From positions 286,427 through 350,426 of the forward strand of contig NZ_QETF01000001.1 of the NCBI RefSeq assembly GCF_003129565.1: DNA of 64,000 nt. The letters run 5' to 3'. The stretch comes from Salibaculum griseiflavum (lineage in GTDB: Bacteria; Pseudomonadota; Alphaproteobacteria; Rhodobacterales; Rhodobacteraceae). Below are positions 52,355 through 61,348 of this stretch, piece after piece. A program made the position numbers and the translations under genes. Numbering within the stretch: position 1 is the first letter of the stretch; every line of letters starts with the position of its first letter. The notes below the pieces were generated by a model that was not told the origin of the DNA, ran no database searches, and saw nothing but the letters and a program-made list of their open reading frames with translations.

Positions 52355-53151
52355 TGCCAAGGTGCGGGGCGCAGCCACGCGGGCGGCCATTGGCGGCTCT
52401 CGTCCTGGGTGCCGCGCTGGTGCCCGGTTCGTTGCTGGCGCAGTCGGATCAGGCAACGGTCGAAACGGATGGATTCCGCATCCTGGACAGCGTTGAGGCC
52501 CCGCGCGGCACCGAGTCCGCGGATTACCGCGACCTCGCGGTGCGCTATAGAGTTTCGACGGAGCCGGTCTATGCGCAGCGGATCGACGGCAACCTGTCCT
52601 CGGGCAGACAGCTGCGCGACCGGACCGATCTCTCGCCCGATGCCCGGCTGGCTCCGCCAGCCTTGGACCTCGGTGGTATGGGCGTGTTCCTGGTCGTGCT
52701 CGTACTTGTAGCGGGCCTGTTCCTTTGGCTGAAATTCGGGGGCACTGGAACGCTCTTGCGCCGCGAACCCGAGGACGCGCCGGTTGCCCAAGCCCCGACG
52801 GACTGGGACATGGGTGAAGATACCGCGCCGGGCGATCCGCGCAGTCTGCTCGAACGGATTGCCGCGATGGAGGACCGCAGCGCCGCACTGGTCCTGTTGT
52901 TGCGGCATTGCCTGCTGGCGGCGGCGGGGCAGACGCAAACGCGCTTCGCGCGCTCGGATACCGAACGTCTGGCCTTTCGTCGCCTGCCCGCATCCTGGCC
53001 GCTGCATGACTTGCTCAAGGCGTTGCTGCGCAAGACGGAACTGGCGCACTACGGTGGCCGCCCGGTGACGGAATCCGACTTCGCAGGCTCGATCGAGATC
53101 GGGCGGCGGATCCTGGGACCCGATGCGGACAGGGGGCGCCATGTCGGATAG
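52354..53151 (+). CDS. DUF4129-like membrane protein of MoxR module 2
   Basis: 265 residues. A signal peptide or signal-anchor (LAALVLGAALVPGSLLAQ) precedes a ~75-residue periplasmic part, then one helix (about 108-128: GMGVFLVVLVLVAGLFLWL). The cytoplasmic C-terminal domain contains LVLLLRHCLLAAAGQTQTRFARSDTERLAFRRLP and HDLLKALLRKTELAHYGGRPVTESDF, which resemble the DUF4129 domain found next to DUF58 genes. It overlaps DUF805 by one base and the next gene by 11 bases. Confidence 0.72.
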   Translation: MPRCGAQPRGRPLAALVLGAALVPGSLLAQSDQATVETDGFRILDSVEAPRGTESADYRDLAVRYRVSTEPVYAQRIDGNLSSGRQLRDRTDLSPDARLAPPALDLGGMGVFLVVLVLVAGLFLWLKFGGTGTLLRREPEDAPVAQAPTDWDMGEDTAPGDPRSLLERIAAMEDRSAALVLLLRHCLLAAAGQTQTRFARSDTERLAFRRLPASWPLHDLLKALLRKTELAHYGGRPVTESDFAGSIEIGRRILGPDADRGRHVG

Positions 53152-54463
53152 CGCGCCGCAGGATACACGCGCGGGAAAGGGCCCGTTCCTGGTTGTCGGT
53201 GCGCTGCTGCTGGCCGGCCTGCTGCTGCTCGTGACGCAGTCCGGCATCTTCGGTGATCGGCAGATCGACCGGTCCCCGATAGGGGTTCAAGGGCTGGGGG
53301 CCTGGCTGGATAGAAACGACATCGCCGTGACCAATTCGCATCCCCGCCTGTCGCCGGCGGTAGCCGATCTTTCGTTTCGCGTATTGCCGCTTTACGACCT
53401 TGATTTGACGGGCTTTCATGCTGACAGGGAAAAGCGCGACGACCCGGCTGGCGCGGAAACCCTGCGGGACATCACGGCCACCAACCTGCGCACCAAGCTG
53501 GAGGAAATCCCGACACTGGTTCTGCTGCCCAAGTGGAATGGTGCGATGGTCGAGACCGAGGTTGCCCATGAGCAGTCCTTGATCCCATTGGCCCGGATCG
53601 AGCGGTTGATCGGCCAACTGGATATTTCGGGGGTCGAGCTGGTCCGCGGCGTGGCCGAGTTCTACGAGGACAATCAAGGCGGCCATGATCTGGCCCTGTT
53701 CCACGCCCAGGTCTTCAATCCCTCGACTCTGCCCGCGCAGTGTCGGGCCGAGGTCGGCTATGGCCTGGGGTCGTTGGTGGTCTCCTGTCCCTTGGCCGAG
53801 GCCAGCCATCGCGCCTATTTCGCCTCGGACCCGGATACCCTGAACAATCACGGGTTGGCCGTGGCGGACAACGCGGCCTTTGCGCTTGATCTCCTGGCGG
53901 ATCTGCGCGGTGCCGACACCAACCCGATCTATATTGACCGCAGCCCCGATCTGTTGACCCGTCTGGACCGCGGCGACGAGCGTCAGGACTACGACCGTGG
54001 CTTCGAAGAGTTGGAGCGGTTCTTCGATTATCCATTCACCCTGTTCTGGGCGGCGCTACTGATCGTGCTGGCGGTGCTGTTCTGGCGCGGCGCGCTGCGG
54101 TTCGGTCCGATCCGGCCGGCGGCCGGGCAGGGCCGCGACACGTCCAAGCGCGCAGCCATCGCGGCCAAGGCGCGTCTTCTGCGATTGTCCGGTAACGATG
54201 GGCGCATGGTGTCGGATTTCGTCCGCGCCCAGCTTCAAGACCTGGCCGCGCGCAGTTTCGGGCGTGACCTTGGCGGCGAGGCCGAGGCGCGGTTCATGTC
54301 CTTGCTGGCCCGCCGCGACCCCGATCTCGCCCGTGACTTCGGTGCCTGTGCCCGCAACCTCATCGACAATGCCCCCGGCATGCCCCCGGCCCAGTTGAAC
54401 CGAATGCTGGGGCAGTATCATTCCCTTTTGGCAAAAGTAGTGGAACATCATGGACCTGTCTGA
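53141..54463 (+). CDS. DUF4350-like membrane protein of MoxR module 2
   Basis: 440 residues. An N-terminal helix (FLVVGALLLAGLLLLVTQS) is followed by a ~280-residue periplasmic domain (GVQGLGAWLDRNDIAVTNSHPRLS resembles the start of DUF4350). One helix lies near 305-325 (FTLFWAALLIVLAVLFW), then a helical C-terminal cytoplasmic part rich in Arg, Ala and Asp. ATG at 53141 has AGGGGG at good spacing; an in-frame ATG at 53123 is possible. The stop overlaps moxR by 14 bases. A homologous arrangement (DUF4350-MoxR-DUF58) is common in bacteria, but the function is unknown. Confidence 0.7.
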   Translation: MSDSAPQDTRAGKGPFLVVGALLLAGLLLLVTQSGIFGDRQIDRSPIGVQGLGAWLDRNDIAVTNSHPRLSPAVADLSFRVLPLYDLDLTGFHADREKRDDPAGAETLRDITATNLRTKLEEIPTLVLLPKWNGAMVETEVAHEQSLIPLARIERLIGQLDISGVELVRGVAEFYEDNQGGHDLALFHAQVFNPSTLPAQCRAEVGYGLGSLVVSCPLAEASHRAYFASDPDTLNNHGLAVADNAAFALDLLADLRGADTNPIYIDRSPDLLTRLDRGDERQDYDRGFEELERFFDYPFTLFWAALLIVLAVLFWRGALRFGPIRPAAGQGRDTSKRAAIAAKARLLRLSGNDGRMVSDFVRAQLQDLAARSFGRDLGGEAEARFMSLLARRDPDLARDFGACARNLIDNAPGMPPAQLNRMLGQYHSLLAKVVEHHGPV

Positions 54464-55406
54464 ATTTCAAAAGCTCTCGGATGACATCCGCAAGGAGATC
54501 TCGTCGGTCGTGCAAGGGCAGGAGCCCTTGATCGACATGCTGCTGATCTCGGTCTTTGCCCGCGGGCATTGCCTGTTGGAGGGGCCGCCGGGCACAGCCA
54601 AGACGCTTCTGGCGCGTTGCCTTGCGCAGGTGATCGACCTGGATTTCGGACGGGTTCAATTTACGCCCGATCTGATGCCCGGCGACGTTCTGGGTGTGAA
54701 CCTGTTCGATTTCGAGACCAATGAATTCCGGCTGACCAAGGGCCCGGTTTTCACCGACATCCTTCTGGCCGATGAGATCAACCGCGCCCCGCCCAAGACC
54801 CAATCGGCGCTGCTGCAGGCCATGAACGAACGGGAAGTGACGATCGACGGAACAAACTACCCGCTCGGTCCCGATTTCTTCGTCATTGCGACGCAAAACC
54901 CGATCGAGCAGCACGGCACCTACCCGCTGCCCGAGGCGCAGCTGGACCGGTTTCTCTTCAAGGTGCTGGTGGATTTCCCCGACCGAAAGGCCGAGATCGA
55001 TATTCTCAAGCGCAATGCAAGCCTGCCACTGGATGCGGATGGCGGGCGCAAGGCGCTGCGCAAGGTGATGGACCGCCCGACGCTGCGGGCCGGGCATGAG
55101 CTGGTCGATTCTATCCGGCTGGATGACACGATCCTGACCTACATTGTCGATCTCGTGCGGGGCACCCGCGATGATGGCGAGGTGCAACATGGCGCCTCGA
55201 CCCGCGCCGCTGATGCAATTGCCAGTGCCGTGCGGGCCCGTGCCGCGCTGGATGGGCGGGACTATGCCATTCCGGATGACGTGCAGGCACTGCTGGTGCC
55301 CGCCCTAAGGCATCGTCTGGTTCTGGGGCCGACCGCCGAGATCGAGGGCCGCACGCCCGACGATGTGCTGGCCGCGATCATCAACCGCACGAACGCGCCG
55401 CGCTAA
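54450..55406 (+). CDS. MoxR-family AAA+ ATPase (module 2)
   Basis: 318 residues. Walker A GPPGTAKT is at 45-52, Walker B ILLADE at 104-109, followed by the MoxR segment NRAPPKTQSALLQAMNEREVT and ATQNPIEQHGTYPLPEAQLDRF. It is clearly a paralogue of the module-1 ATPase (11257-12264), but with Gly-Pro-Pro-Gly-Thr-Ala-Lys-Thr instead of Gly-Leu-Pro-Gly-Leu-Gly-Lys-Thr and a different C-terminal lid. It starts inside the end of the previous gene and ends two bases before the DUF58 gene. Expected role: chaperone-like ATPase with the DUF58 partner. Confidence 0.94.
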   Translation: MDLSEFQKLSDDIRKEISSVVQGQEPLIDMLLISVFARGHCLLEGPPGTAKTLLARCLAQVIDLDFGRVQFTPDLMPGDVLGVNLFDFETNEFRLTKGPVFTDILLADEINRAPPKTQSALLQAMNEREVTIDGTNYPLGPDFFVIATQNPIEQHGTYPLPEAQLDRFLFKVLVDFPDRKAEIDILKRNASLPLDADGGRKALRKVMDRPTLRAGHELVDSIRLDDTILTYIVDLVRGTRDDGEVQHGASTRAADAIASAVRARAALDGRDYAIPDDVQALLVPALRHRLVLGPTAEIEGRTPDDVLAAIINRTNAPR

Positions 55407-55408
55407 GG

Positions 55409-56725
55409 ATGCGCCCGTCTCGCCGCCTTGTCGCGCTGGTGCTTGCACTGGCCGCTGCCACCGTCCTGATCGGGGTCTACCGGTTGGACGGCGGGGTCAT
55501 GGCGGGCGCGCTTTGGGCTGTTCTGGTCGTGCTGGCGATCTGCGACCTGGCCCTGTCGCATGGGGCCAAGAACCTTCAGGTCGAGGCTGACCTGCCGGAC
55601 ACGGGCTTTGTCGGGCATGACGTGATGCTGGGTCTGCGCATTGCCTCGCGCCGTCGTTCCTTGCCGCGCCGGATCGAGCTGCGCCTGACCCATGACCAGC
55701 GGCTCGCCCCGAGATCCGCGACTTGGGTCGAAATACCCGGGCACGGCAAGGCCGATCTGGCGTGCGAACTGCCAGTGACCTTGCAAGAGCGCGGGGTGGG
55801 ACACCTTTCGCGTCTGTCCATGCGCTATGCGTCGGCGCTGGGCCTGTTCGAGGTGCTGCCCGCTTGGCCGCTTGATCTGTCCATCGAGATCGTCCCGGAT
55901 GTCGCCCCCGTCCTGAATGGCGAGATCCAGAGCCAGATGCTGCCGTTGCTTGACGGTCTCAAGGACATGAAGCTGCGCGGCGAGGGGTCGGAATTCCACC
56001 AGTTGCGCGACTTTCAAGCGGGTATGGACCCGCGCAGCATCGACTGGAAACGCTCGGCGCGGATGCGCGACCTGGTGGCGCGCGAAACCTGGGCCGAACG
56101 CAATCACCAGATCATCCTGTGCGTCGATAGCGGCCAGCTGATGGCCGAACGCATCGGCAAGCTGCGCAAGCTCGATCACGCGATCAATGCCTCGCTTGCG
56201 CTGACATGGGCCGGGGCATTGGGTGGCGACAATGTGGGCTTCTACAATTTCGCCAGTCGCCCGCAGCAATTCATCCCGCCACGCCCCGGGCGCCGTGCCT
56301 TCGGTCACGTCCAGAAACGCAGCGTCGAACTGGAGGCAGAGACGGCCGAGACCAATCACACGTTGGGCCTGACCCATCTGAACGGTGTGCTGACCCGTCG
56401 TTCCCTTGTCGTCGTGTTTTCGGACTTCGTCGATAGCGTGACGGTGGAATTGCTGGTCGAGAACCTTGCCGTCATCTCGCGCCAGCATCTTGTTCTTTAC
56501 GTAGTGCTGCGCGACCCGGAGCTTGAGGCCCTGATCCACCCGGAGGACATCTCGATGGGCCGCATCGCCGAGGCGGTCTCGGCCCGGCAGATGCTGCAGG
56601 AACGGCAGGCCGTTCTGGACCGTCTGCGCCGATTGGGCATTCTGTGCCTGGATACCACGCCGGACCGTCTGACCGCCGGGCTGATCTCGCGCTATATCGA
56701 TATCAAGTCGCAGGAGCTCATCTGA
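55409..56725 (+). CDS. DUF58 domain protein (long form, module 2)
   Basis: 438 residues. Two N-terminal helices (about 5-22 and 28-45) are followed by a beta-rich part. The DUF58 core reads LRGEGSEFHQLRDFQAGMDPRSIDWKRSARMRDLVARE (about 190-228), and a VWA-like portion contains ILCVDSGQLM (about 235-244) and VVVFSDFVDS. This long membrane-anchored form differs from the short soluble protein of module 1. The stop overlaps the SpoIIM gene start as TGATG. Confidence 0.9.
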   Translation: MRPSRRLVALVLALAAATVLIGVYRLDGGVMAGALWAVLVVLAICDLALSHGAKNLQVEADLPDTGFVGHDVMLGLRIASRRRSLPRRIELRLTHDQRLAPRSATWVEIPGHGKADLACELPVTLQERGVGHLSRLSMRYASALGLFEVLPAWPLDLSIEIVPDVAPVLNGEIQSQMLPLLDGLKDMKLRGEGSEFHQLRDFQAGMDPRSIDWKRSARMRDLVARETWAERNHQIILCVDSGQLMAERIGKLRKLDHAINASLALTWAGALGGDNVGFYNFASRPQQFIPPRPGRRAFGHVQKRSVELEAETAETNHTLGLTHLNGVLTRRSLVVVFSDFVDSVTVELLVENLAVISRQHLVLYVVLRDPELEALIHPEDISMGRIAEAVSARQMLQERQAVLDRLRRLGILCLDTTPDRLTAGLISRYIDIKSQELI

Positions 56726-57750
56726 TGCAGCCCGATGCAAAGAACGATGACCTGATCCGTTCGGCCCGGTTCCGCGCCGAACGTGAGGAGGGCTGGCGCC
56801 GGCTGGAGCAACTGGTGGCCCAAGCCGAGAAATCGGGCATGGCGGCCTTGGGCTATGACGATGCCGTGGCGCTGGCCAGCCTCTACCGGCAGGCGATGAA
56901 TTCCCTATCGGTGGCGCGGTCGATCTCGATGGACAAGGCATTGCTGGACTACCTCGAAGCGCTGTGTGCCCGCGCCTATCTGGTGGTCTATGCACCGCAG
57001 GAAAGCGTGACGGGTGTGCTTCAGCGGCTTTTCACCCACGGCATTCCGCAGGCGGTGCGCCGCTCGACGACTGCACTCATCATCGGGTTCCTGGCCATGG
57101 TGCTGGGCGGCTTCGTGGGTTTCATGCTCTACCAGCAGGATACAAGCTGGTTCTTCACCTTCGTGCCGTCAGGCCTGTCCGATGGCCGGGTGCCCGGTGC
57201 GTCCGAGGCCTATCTGCGCAGCACCTTGTTCGAAGATGGGGGCCGCGATGGCGAAAGGCTTGGCACATTCGCGACATTCCTGTTCTCGCACAACACCCGC
57301 ATCGCGATCTTCATCTTTGCGTTGGGCATCTTCGCGACCCTGCCCAGTTTCGTTCTCACCTTTTACAACGGACTGATCCTGGGCGCGTTCTACGCGATGT
57401 TCCACGAAGCCGGGCTTGGCTATGAGCTGTTCGGCTGGCTGTCGATCCACGGTGTCACGGAATTGTCTGCCATCTGCCTCGCCGCCGCCGGAGGGGCGCA
57501 GCTGGGGTTGGCGGTGATCCTGCCCGGCAACATGACCCGGCGCGAGGCCCTGCGTGAGCGCGGGCGCGATGCGGTCAAGCTGGTCATCCTGGCTGGGCTG
57601 ATGCTGATCGCGGCGGCGATCATCGAAGGCTTCCTGCGGCAGCTCGTTCAAACCACCCAGATGCGTCTGCTGATCGGCTGGGGTATCGGCGCGGCATGGC
57701 TGGCCTGGCTGCTTCTGGCCGGGCGCGACACAGTGGGGCAGGACACATGA
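56725..57750 (+). CDS. Stage II sporulation protein M (SpoIIM) family membrane protein
   Basis: 341 residues. A charged N-terminal region (about 1-110) is followed by about five helices. VYAPQESVTGVLQRLFTHGIPQAVRRSTTALIIGFLAMVLGGFVGFMLY and the later ILGAFYAMFHEAGLGYELFGWLSIHGVTELSAICLAAAGGAQLG carry the SpoIIM/DUF95 pattern (conserved His-Gly and Glu). The organism type does not sporulate; in this context SpoIIM-like proteins accompany MoxR/DUF58/RDD genes. It overlaps the neighbouring genes by one base (TGATG) upstream and four bases (ATGA) downstream. Confidence 0.85.
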   Translation: MQPDAKNDDLIRSARFRAEREEGWRRLEQLVAQAEKSGMAALGYDDAVALASLYRQAMNSLSVARSISMDKALLDYLEALCARAYLVVYAPQESVTGVLQRLFTHGIPQAVRRSTTALIIGFLAMVLGGFVGFMLYQQDTSWFFTFVPSGLSDGRVPGASEAYLRSTLFEDGGRDGERLGTFATFLFSHNTRIAIFIFALGIFATLPSFVLTFYNGLILGAFYAMFHEAGLGYELFGWLSIHGVTELSAICLAAAGGAQLGLAVILPGNMTRREALRERGRDAVKLVILAGLMLIAAAIIEGFLRQLVQTTQMRLLIGWGIGAAWLAWLLLAGRDTVGQDT

Positions 57751-58601
57751 TCGGCCGCCCAGCGAATATTCTGCCCCCCGAAGCGGTGCCGATCCGGCTG
57801 GAAATCGCCTCGGGCGGGGCGCGCTTCGGAGCGCAGGCACTGGATATCCTCATCACGTTTGGAGGACTTTTCCTGCTGTTCTGGGCCCTGATCTGGGCGA
57901 ACGTGCTGGATTGGTCGATGCTGGCCACCCTGTTCTTTCTTTTGGTCTTCCTGATCCGGGTGCCATATTACATCCTGTCCGAACTGGTCTGGAACGGGCG
58001 CACGATCGGCAAGCGGATCGTCAGGATCAAGGTGATCAGCGCCGACGGACAGCGCCTGACGCCGCACCAGATCGTCGCCCGCAACCTGATGAAAGAGGTC
58101 GAGGTCTTCATGCCGGCCACGACCCTTCTGAGCGGGAGTTTCCAAAGCGGATGGGTCGGGCTGGCGCTGACGTTGTGGATGATCCTTGTTCTCTGCGTGC
58201 CACTCTTCAACAAGCGCCGCCAAAGGCTGGGTGACATGATCGCCGGCACGCTCGTGGTCGACCAGCCCACGGCCGTTCTATTGCCGGACCTCGCGGCGAC
58301 ACAGAGCACTGCGGGTGTCGGGTTCGTTTTCCAGCCGGAACAGCTCGATGTCTATGGTCGGTTCGAATTGCAGACCCTGGAACAGATCCTGCGCAACCGT
58401 CCCAAGACGGAGGAACAGCGCCAGCGTGTCTCGGACGTGGTGCACACGATCCGCCGCAAGATCAAGTTCGAGGAAGATGTCGCGGCACGCGATGAATGGG
58501 ATTTCCTGACGGATTTCTACCGCCAGCAGCGCGAATTCCTCGAAAGCCGCCATTTGTTCGGCGACACCCGCGAAGACAAGTTCCACAAGACCGGATCGTA
58601 G
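57747..58601 (+). CDS. RDD-domain membrane protein
   Basis: 284 residues. The RDD domain has three helices (about 30-50, 55-78 and 130-150) with RFGAQALDILIT, the NGRTIGKRIVRIKVISADGQRLTPHQIVARNL loop and NKRRQRLGDMIAGTLVV. The C-terminal ~95 residues are cytoplasmic, charged and helical (TLEQILRNRPKTEEQRQRVSDVVHTIRRKI). It is the last gene of the module-2 operon, overlapping SpoIIM by 4 bases (ATGA). RDD proteins are often transporter-like with unknown substrate; here a structural role in the membrane complex is inferred. Confidence 0.85.
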   Translation: MIGRPANILPPEAVPIRLEIASGGARFGAQALDILITFGGLFLLFWALIWANVLDWSMLATLFFLLVFLIRVPYYILSELVWNGRTIGKRIVRIKVISADGQRLTPHQIVARNLMKEVEVFMPATTLLSGSFQSGWVGLALTLWMILVLCVPLFNKRRQRLGDMIAGTLVVDQPTAVLLPDLAATQSTAGVGFVFQPEQLDVYGRFELQTLEQILRNRPKTEEQRQRVSDVVHTIRRKIKFEEDVAARDEWDFLTDFYRQQREFLESRHLFGDTREDKFHKTGS

Positions 58602-58685
58602 GACGGAACGGTCCTCTGGCCGGCCCCACTTTACGTCGCGCTTCAGGCTTCCTAGGTCGAAGGGACAGACGAAAGGGGGCCAGAA

Positions 58686-59702
58686 TTGACCCAAGTGAGC
58701 CATGAGAGTCTGAACATTGATCCATCCCACAAGTCTCGGGTCGAAGAGTTCGGGGGCGAAATCCGACCACTGAACCCGATCGGGGCCGAGGTGCGCGGCA
58801 TAGACCTCGGGGCCGAAAACCCGCCCCCACGAGAGGTTCTGGATGCACTGGAACTGGAGATGGCACGGGCGGGTTTCCTTGTCTTCAAGAACGACAGGGA
58901 AATCGACGCGGAGGATTTTCTGCGTGCCAGTTGCTGGTGGGGCGGTCGCGACCTGCACAGCACCCATGGGGTCCATCCGGAGACGCCCAATGGAAACCCG
59001 CATATTTTCCGCCTGTCCAATGATCGGCGCCACGGCATCCCGGACGTGGGCCCGCAATGGCACAACGACGGAAGTTTCTTGCCGGCGACCTTTTCCCATT
59101 CGGGCTATCACATCATCCGGCCTGCGGAGCATGGCGGCGGAACCCATTTCGCCCATCAAGGGATGGCTTACGCCGCCCTGCCGGAAGACCTCAAAGAGCG
59201 CTGGGGGCGGCTGTCCTCGGTAAACTCGGCCTCGGGTGTCGTGCATCCGTTGGTGCATGAGCATCCGCTATCGGGACAGAAATCCATCTGGCTGCACCTC
59301 GGAATGACCGGCGCGATCATAGAGAAGCTGCCTGGCGATGAGGGGTTCCGCCTTCTTGAGGCGGATGAAATGCGGCAGATTTGCAGGACCTACAACGAAA
59401 TTCTGAATGCCGGTTTCGAGAACGGCTATGCCACGGCCTTTGAATACGAAAAGAACGACTGCGTCTTCATCGATAACCTTGCCATCGCACATCGGGCCGC
59501 GCCCGAGGCCCATATGCCGGTCGAGAAACAAGGGCTGCGGATCATGCACCGAAGCACCGTGCGCGGGACCCATGCCCTCGCGCCGGGTTTCGGTTTGCCG
59601 CAACATGTCAGGATCGACGCGGACAACCCCTTTGGGCAAGGCGTGTGGCAAGGCGGCGGCATCGGCTTTCGGTGGGACGACGCAATTCCGATGAGGAACT
59701 GA
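58686..59702 (+). CDS. TauD/TfdA-family Fe(II)/2-oxoglutarate dioxygenase
   Basis: 338 residues. TTG start at 58686 with AAAGGGGG before it. The iron-binding facial triad is H126-x-D128 in QWHNDGSFLP and His269 in NLAIAHRAAP. The 2-oxoglutarate-binding Arg lies in RIMHRSTVRG (about 287-294). The N-terminal LNPIGAEVRGIDLG, LEMARAGFLVFKND and PATFSHSGYH match the TauD/TfdA fold. HND replaces the more usual HTD. The substrate cannot be told from the sequence; no sulfonate or herbicide genes lie nearby. The protein stands alone, followed by a tRNA gene on the other strand. Confidence 0.86.
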   Translation: MTQVSHESLNIDPSHKSRVEEFGGEIRPLNPIGAEVRGIDLGAENPPPREVLDALELEMARAGFLVFKNDREIDAEDFLRASCWWGGRDLHSTHGVHPETPNGNPHIFRLSNDRRHGIPDVGPQWHNDGSFLPATFSHSGYHIIRPAEHGGGTHFAHQGMAYAALPEDLKERWGRLSSVNSASGVVHPLVHEHPLSGQKSIWLHLGMTGAIIEKLPGDEGFRLLEADEMRQICRTYNEILNAGFENGYATAFEYEKNDCVFIDNLAIAHRAAPEAHMPVEKQGLRIMHRSTVRGTHALAPGFGLPQHVRIDADNPFGQGVWQGGGIGFRWDDAIPMRN

Positions 59703-59738
59703 ACCGACTCCTCTAACCTGCCGCGCCTGTTGAGAAAA

Positions 59739-59814
<76 letters not shown>

Positions 59815-59848
59815 AACGCGCCCTATTTGGCCCCGAGTCCCCCGGCTG

Positions 59849-60328
59849 TCAAGCAAGCGCGCGGCGCAGGTCGTCCGGTGTCAGGCGATAGGCCTTGCCG
59901 AAACCGCCGTTGAGCAGGGCCGACAGGGGCCGCAGCCGGACAAGACTGAAATCGGCAAAGTCGTAGTAGAGTTTTGCCTTGGGACAGGCCGCAAGCCAAT
60001 CCGTCCGCAAAGCCGCCTTGTCGGCCGGCTCCGCCCTGGCCTGCAACGTCAGGCGCGGATGGGTCAGCGGATCGCCCTTCGGCCCCGGTTCCCCCAACAG
60101 AACCGAGGCATCCGGATTGGCGCGCAAGGCCCCGGAATGGTGCGAAAGGTCCGAGATCAGGGTATGTGGGGTTTCCTCGATCAACGCGAAGGCGATGCGT
60201 GACACCATCGGCGCGCCGGTTTCGGGGTCGATGACACCCAATGCCCCGTGGGATGCGCCGGTCAACAGCGCGCGGGACAGGGCAAGGGCGTCGTCATCGA
60301 CCGGGCGAAACGGATCTTGGTTGGGCAT
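59849..60328 (-). CDS. HugZ-like / pyridoxamine-5'-phosphate-oxidase-fold protein
   Basis: 159 residues, soluble. An FMN-binding split-barrel core: [64 protein letters not shown], and [29 protein letters not shown]. The last segment is typical of HugZ-type haem-utilisation proteins, which bind FMN or haem through this fold. It is short for HugZ (no long C-terminal domain). The gene lies downstream of the YdcF-like gene with an 11-base gap, probably the same transcript. Confidence 0.8.
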   Translation of the reverse strand: MPNQDPFRPVDDDALALSRALLTGASHGALGVIDPETGAPMVSRIAFALIEETPHTLISDLSHHSGALRANPDASVLLGEPGPKGDPLTHPRLTLQARAEPADKAALRTDWLAACPKAKLYYDFADFSLVRLRPLSALLNGGFGKAYRLTPDDLRRALA

Positions 60329-60339
60329 GGGTGGCTCGT

Positions 60340-60801
60340 TCAGGATTTGATGTGAAACAGATAGGCCAGGTAGGCGGGAATTTCACGTAACAGGCCCTTT
60401 GCTTGGACCAGCGGCCGGGCGCCCGGACGCGGCGGCGCACTGCTGGTGGCATGCAACCCGACCCGGCGGGCGATCAACCGAGCACGGGGCGCGTGATACC
60501 AGTCGGTCACGATCAGAACCTCGCGCCCGGCCAACAACGGTAGCGCAAAGCGGATGTTTTCTCCGGTCGTGGTCGAGCGTTCTTCCAGCTTTATCGCCGC
60601 ATCAGGTACGCCCTCTGCCAGCAACAGGCTGCGAATCGCCTCGGCCTCGGTCGGGGGATGTCGGCCCAGACCACCGCAGGCGATCAGCGCCGTGACATGC
60701 CCCGTATGGAACAGCGCGGCCGCATGACGACTGCGGCGGACAAGTGTGGGAGACGGGCCGTCGGACCAGACCCCGGCCCCGAGGATGAGCGCCTCTGTCA
60801 T
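60340..60801 (-). CDS. YdcF-family (DUF218) protein
   Basis: 153 residues. The DUF218 pattern is visible as LILGAGVWSDGPSPTLVRRSRHAAALF, ALIACGGLGRHPPTEAEAIRSLLLAEGVP, EERSTTTGENIRFAL and LIVTDWYHAPRARLIARRVGL, with the Gly, Glu and Asn residues of the family's putative active site. Relatives have been linked to S-adenosylmethionine or envelope precursors, but activity is uncertain. Start chosen at 60801 (MTEALILGAG), since the family begins there; upstream in-frame sequence is poor. Confidence 0.85.
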   Translation of the reverse strand: MTEALILGAGVWSDGPSPTLVRRSRHAAALFHTGHVTALIACGGLGRHPPTEAEAIRSLLLAEGVPDAAIKLEERSTTTGENIRFALPLLAGREVLIVTDWYHAPRARLIARRVGLHATSSAPPRPGARPLVQAKGLLREIPAYLAYLFHIKS

Positions 60802-60908
60802 GGCTTGACCATAGTCGGGTGCCGAAACGGCACCAACAAGCGATTGAGTGCCGCGCAAAGCCGGGATAGCGTGGACCGAACGCTGCAATCAAAAACGTCG
60901 AGGGTCTC

Positions 60909-61286
60909 ATGGCAAAAACCGTAGAAGAACTGGTCAAGGCTGCTCGTGCCGAAGTACCTGCCATCTCGCCGGCTGAGGCCAAGCGCCTGCATGGTCGCGA
61001 GGACACCGTGTTTCTCGATGTGCGCGAGCCGGTCGAAGTCGCCGCCGGGAAGGTCAAGGGCGCCCTCGCGATCCCGCGCGGGGTGCTGGAATTCCAGGTC
61101 GGATCCGCCGAGAACCGGCCTTCCACCCTGTCCGAGGACAAGACCGTGATCGTCTATTGTGCCGGGGGCGGACGGGCCGCGCTGGCCGGGCAGACGCTCA
61201 AGGCGATGGGCTTTGCCGACGTTCGTAACCTCGGTGGCTACAAGGACTGGGTCGAGGCCGACGGCGAAACGGAACGCGATATCTGA
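60909..61286 (+). CDS. Rhodanese-like sulfurtransferase (single domain)
   Basis: 125 residues. Rhodanese segments: VFLDVREPVEVAAGKVKGALAIPRGVLEFQV, VIVYCAGGGRAALAGQTLKAMGFADVRNLGGYKDW. The active-site cysteine is C84 in the six-residue loop CAGGGR. No signal peptide, so cytoplasmic. An FNR-like box overlaps its stop codon but faces the following universal stress gene. It may carry persulfide sulfur in redox or cyanide metabolism. Confidence 0.93.
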   Translation: MAKTVEELVKAARAEVPAISPAEAKRLHGREDTVFLDVREPVEVAAGKVKGALAIPRGVLEFQVGSAENRPSTLSEDKTVIVYCAGGGRAALAGQTLKAMGFADVRNLGGYKDWVEADGETERDI

Positions 61287-61296
61287 TCGGGATCAA
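61283..61296 (+). promoter_or_regulatory. FNR-type box upstream of universal stress gene
   Basis: CTGATCGGGATCAA matches TTGAT-N4-ATCAA at nine of ten fixed positions, with the same first-base deviation as the box at 51728-51741. It ends 52 bases before the usp ATG, a workable distance for activation. Universal stress genes are known FnrL targets in related bacteria. Confidence 0.5.
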
Positions 61297-61348
61297 GGCA
61301 GGGGGGTCCCCGCTGCTGCACCATGGTGCCATCAGAGGAGGGAAAACC

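Noticed and set aside
51698..52993. 431-codon minus-strand frame across the DUF805 gene
   Set aside because: Antisense to DUF805 and the DUF4129-like gene; Arg/Pro/Ala-rich with no domain.
61319..61330. GCACCATGGTGC, a perfect 12-bp palindrome before usp
   Set aside because: Such short palindromes are expected by chance, and the FNR-type box further upstream is a better regulatory candidate.
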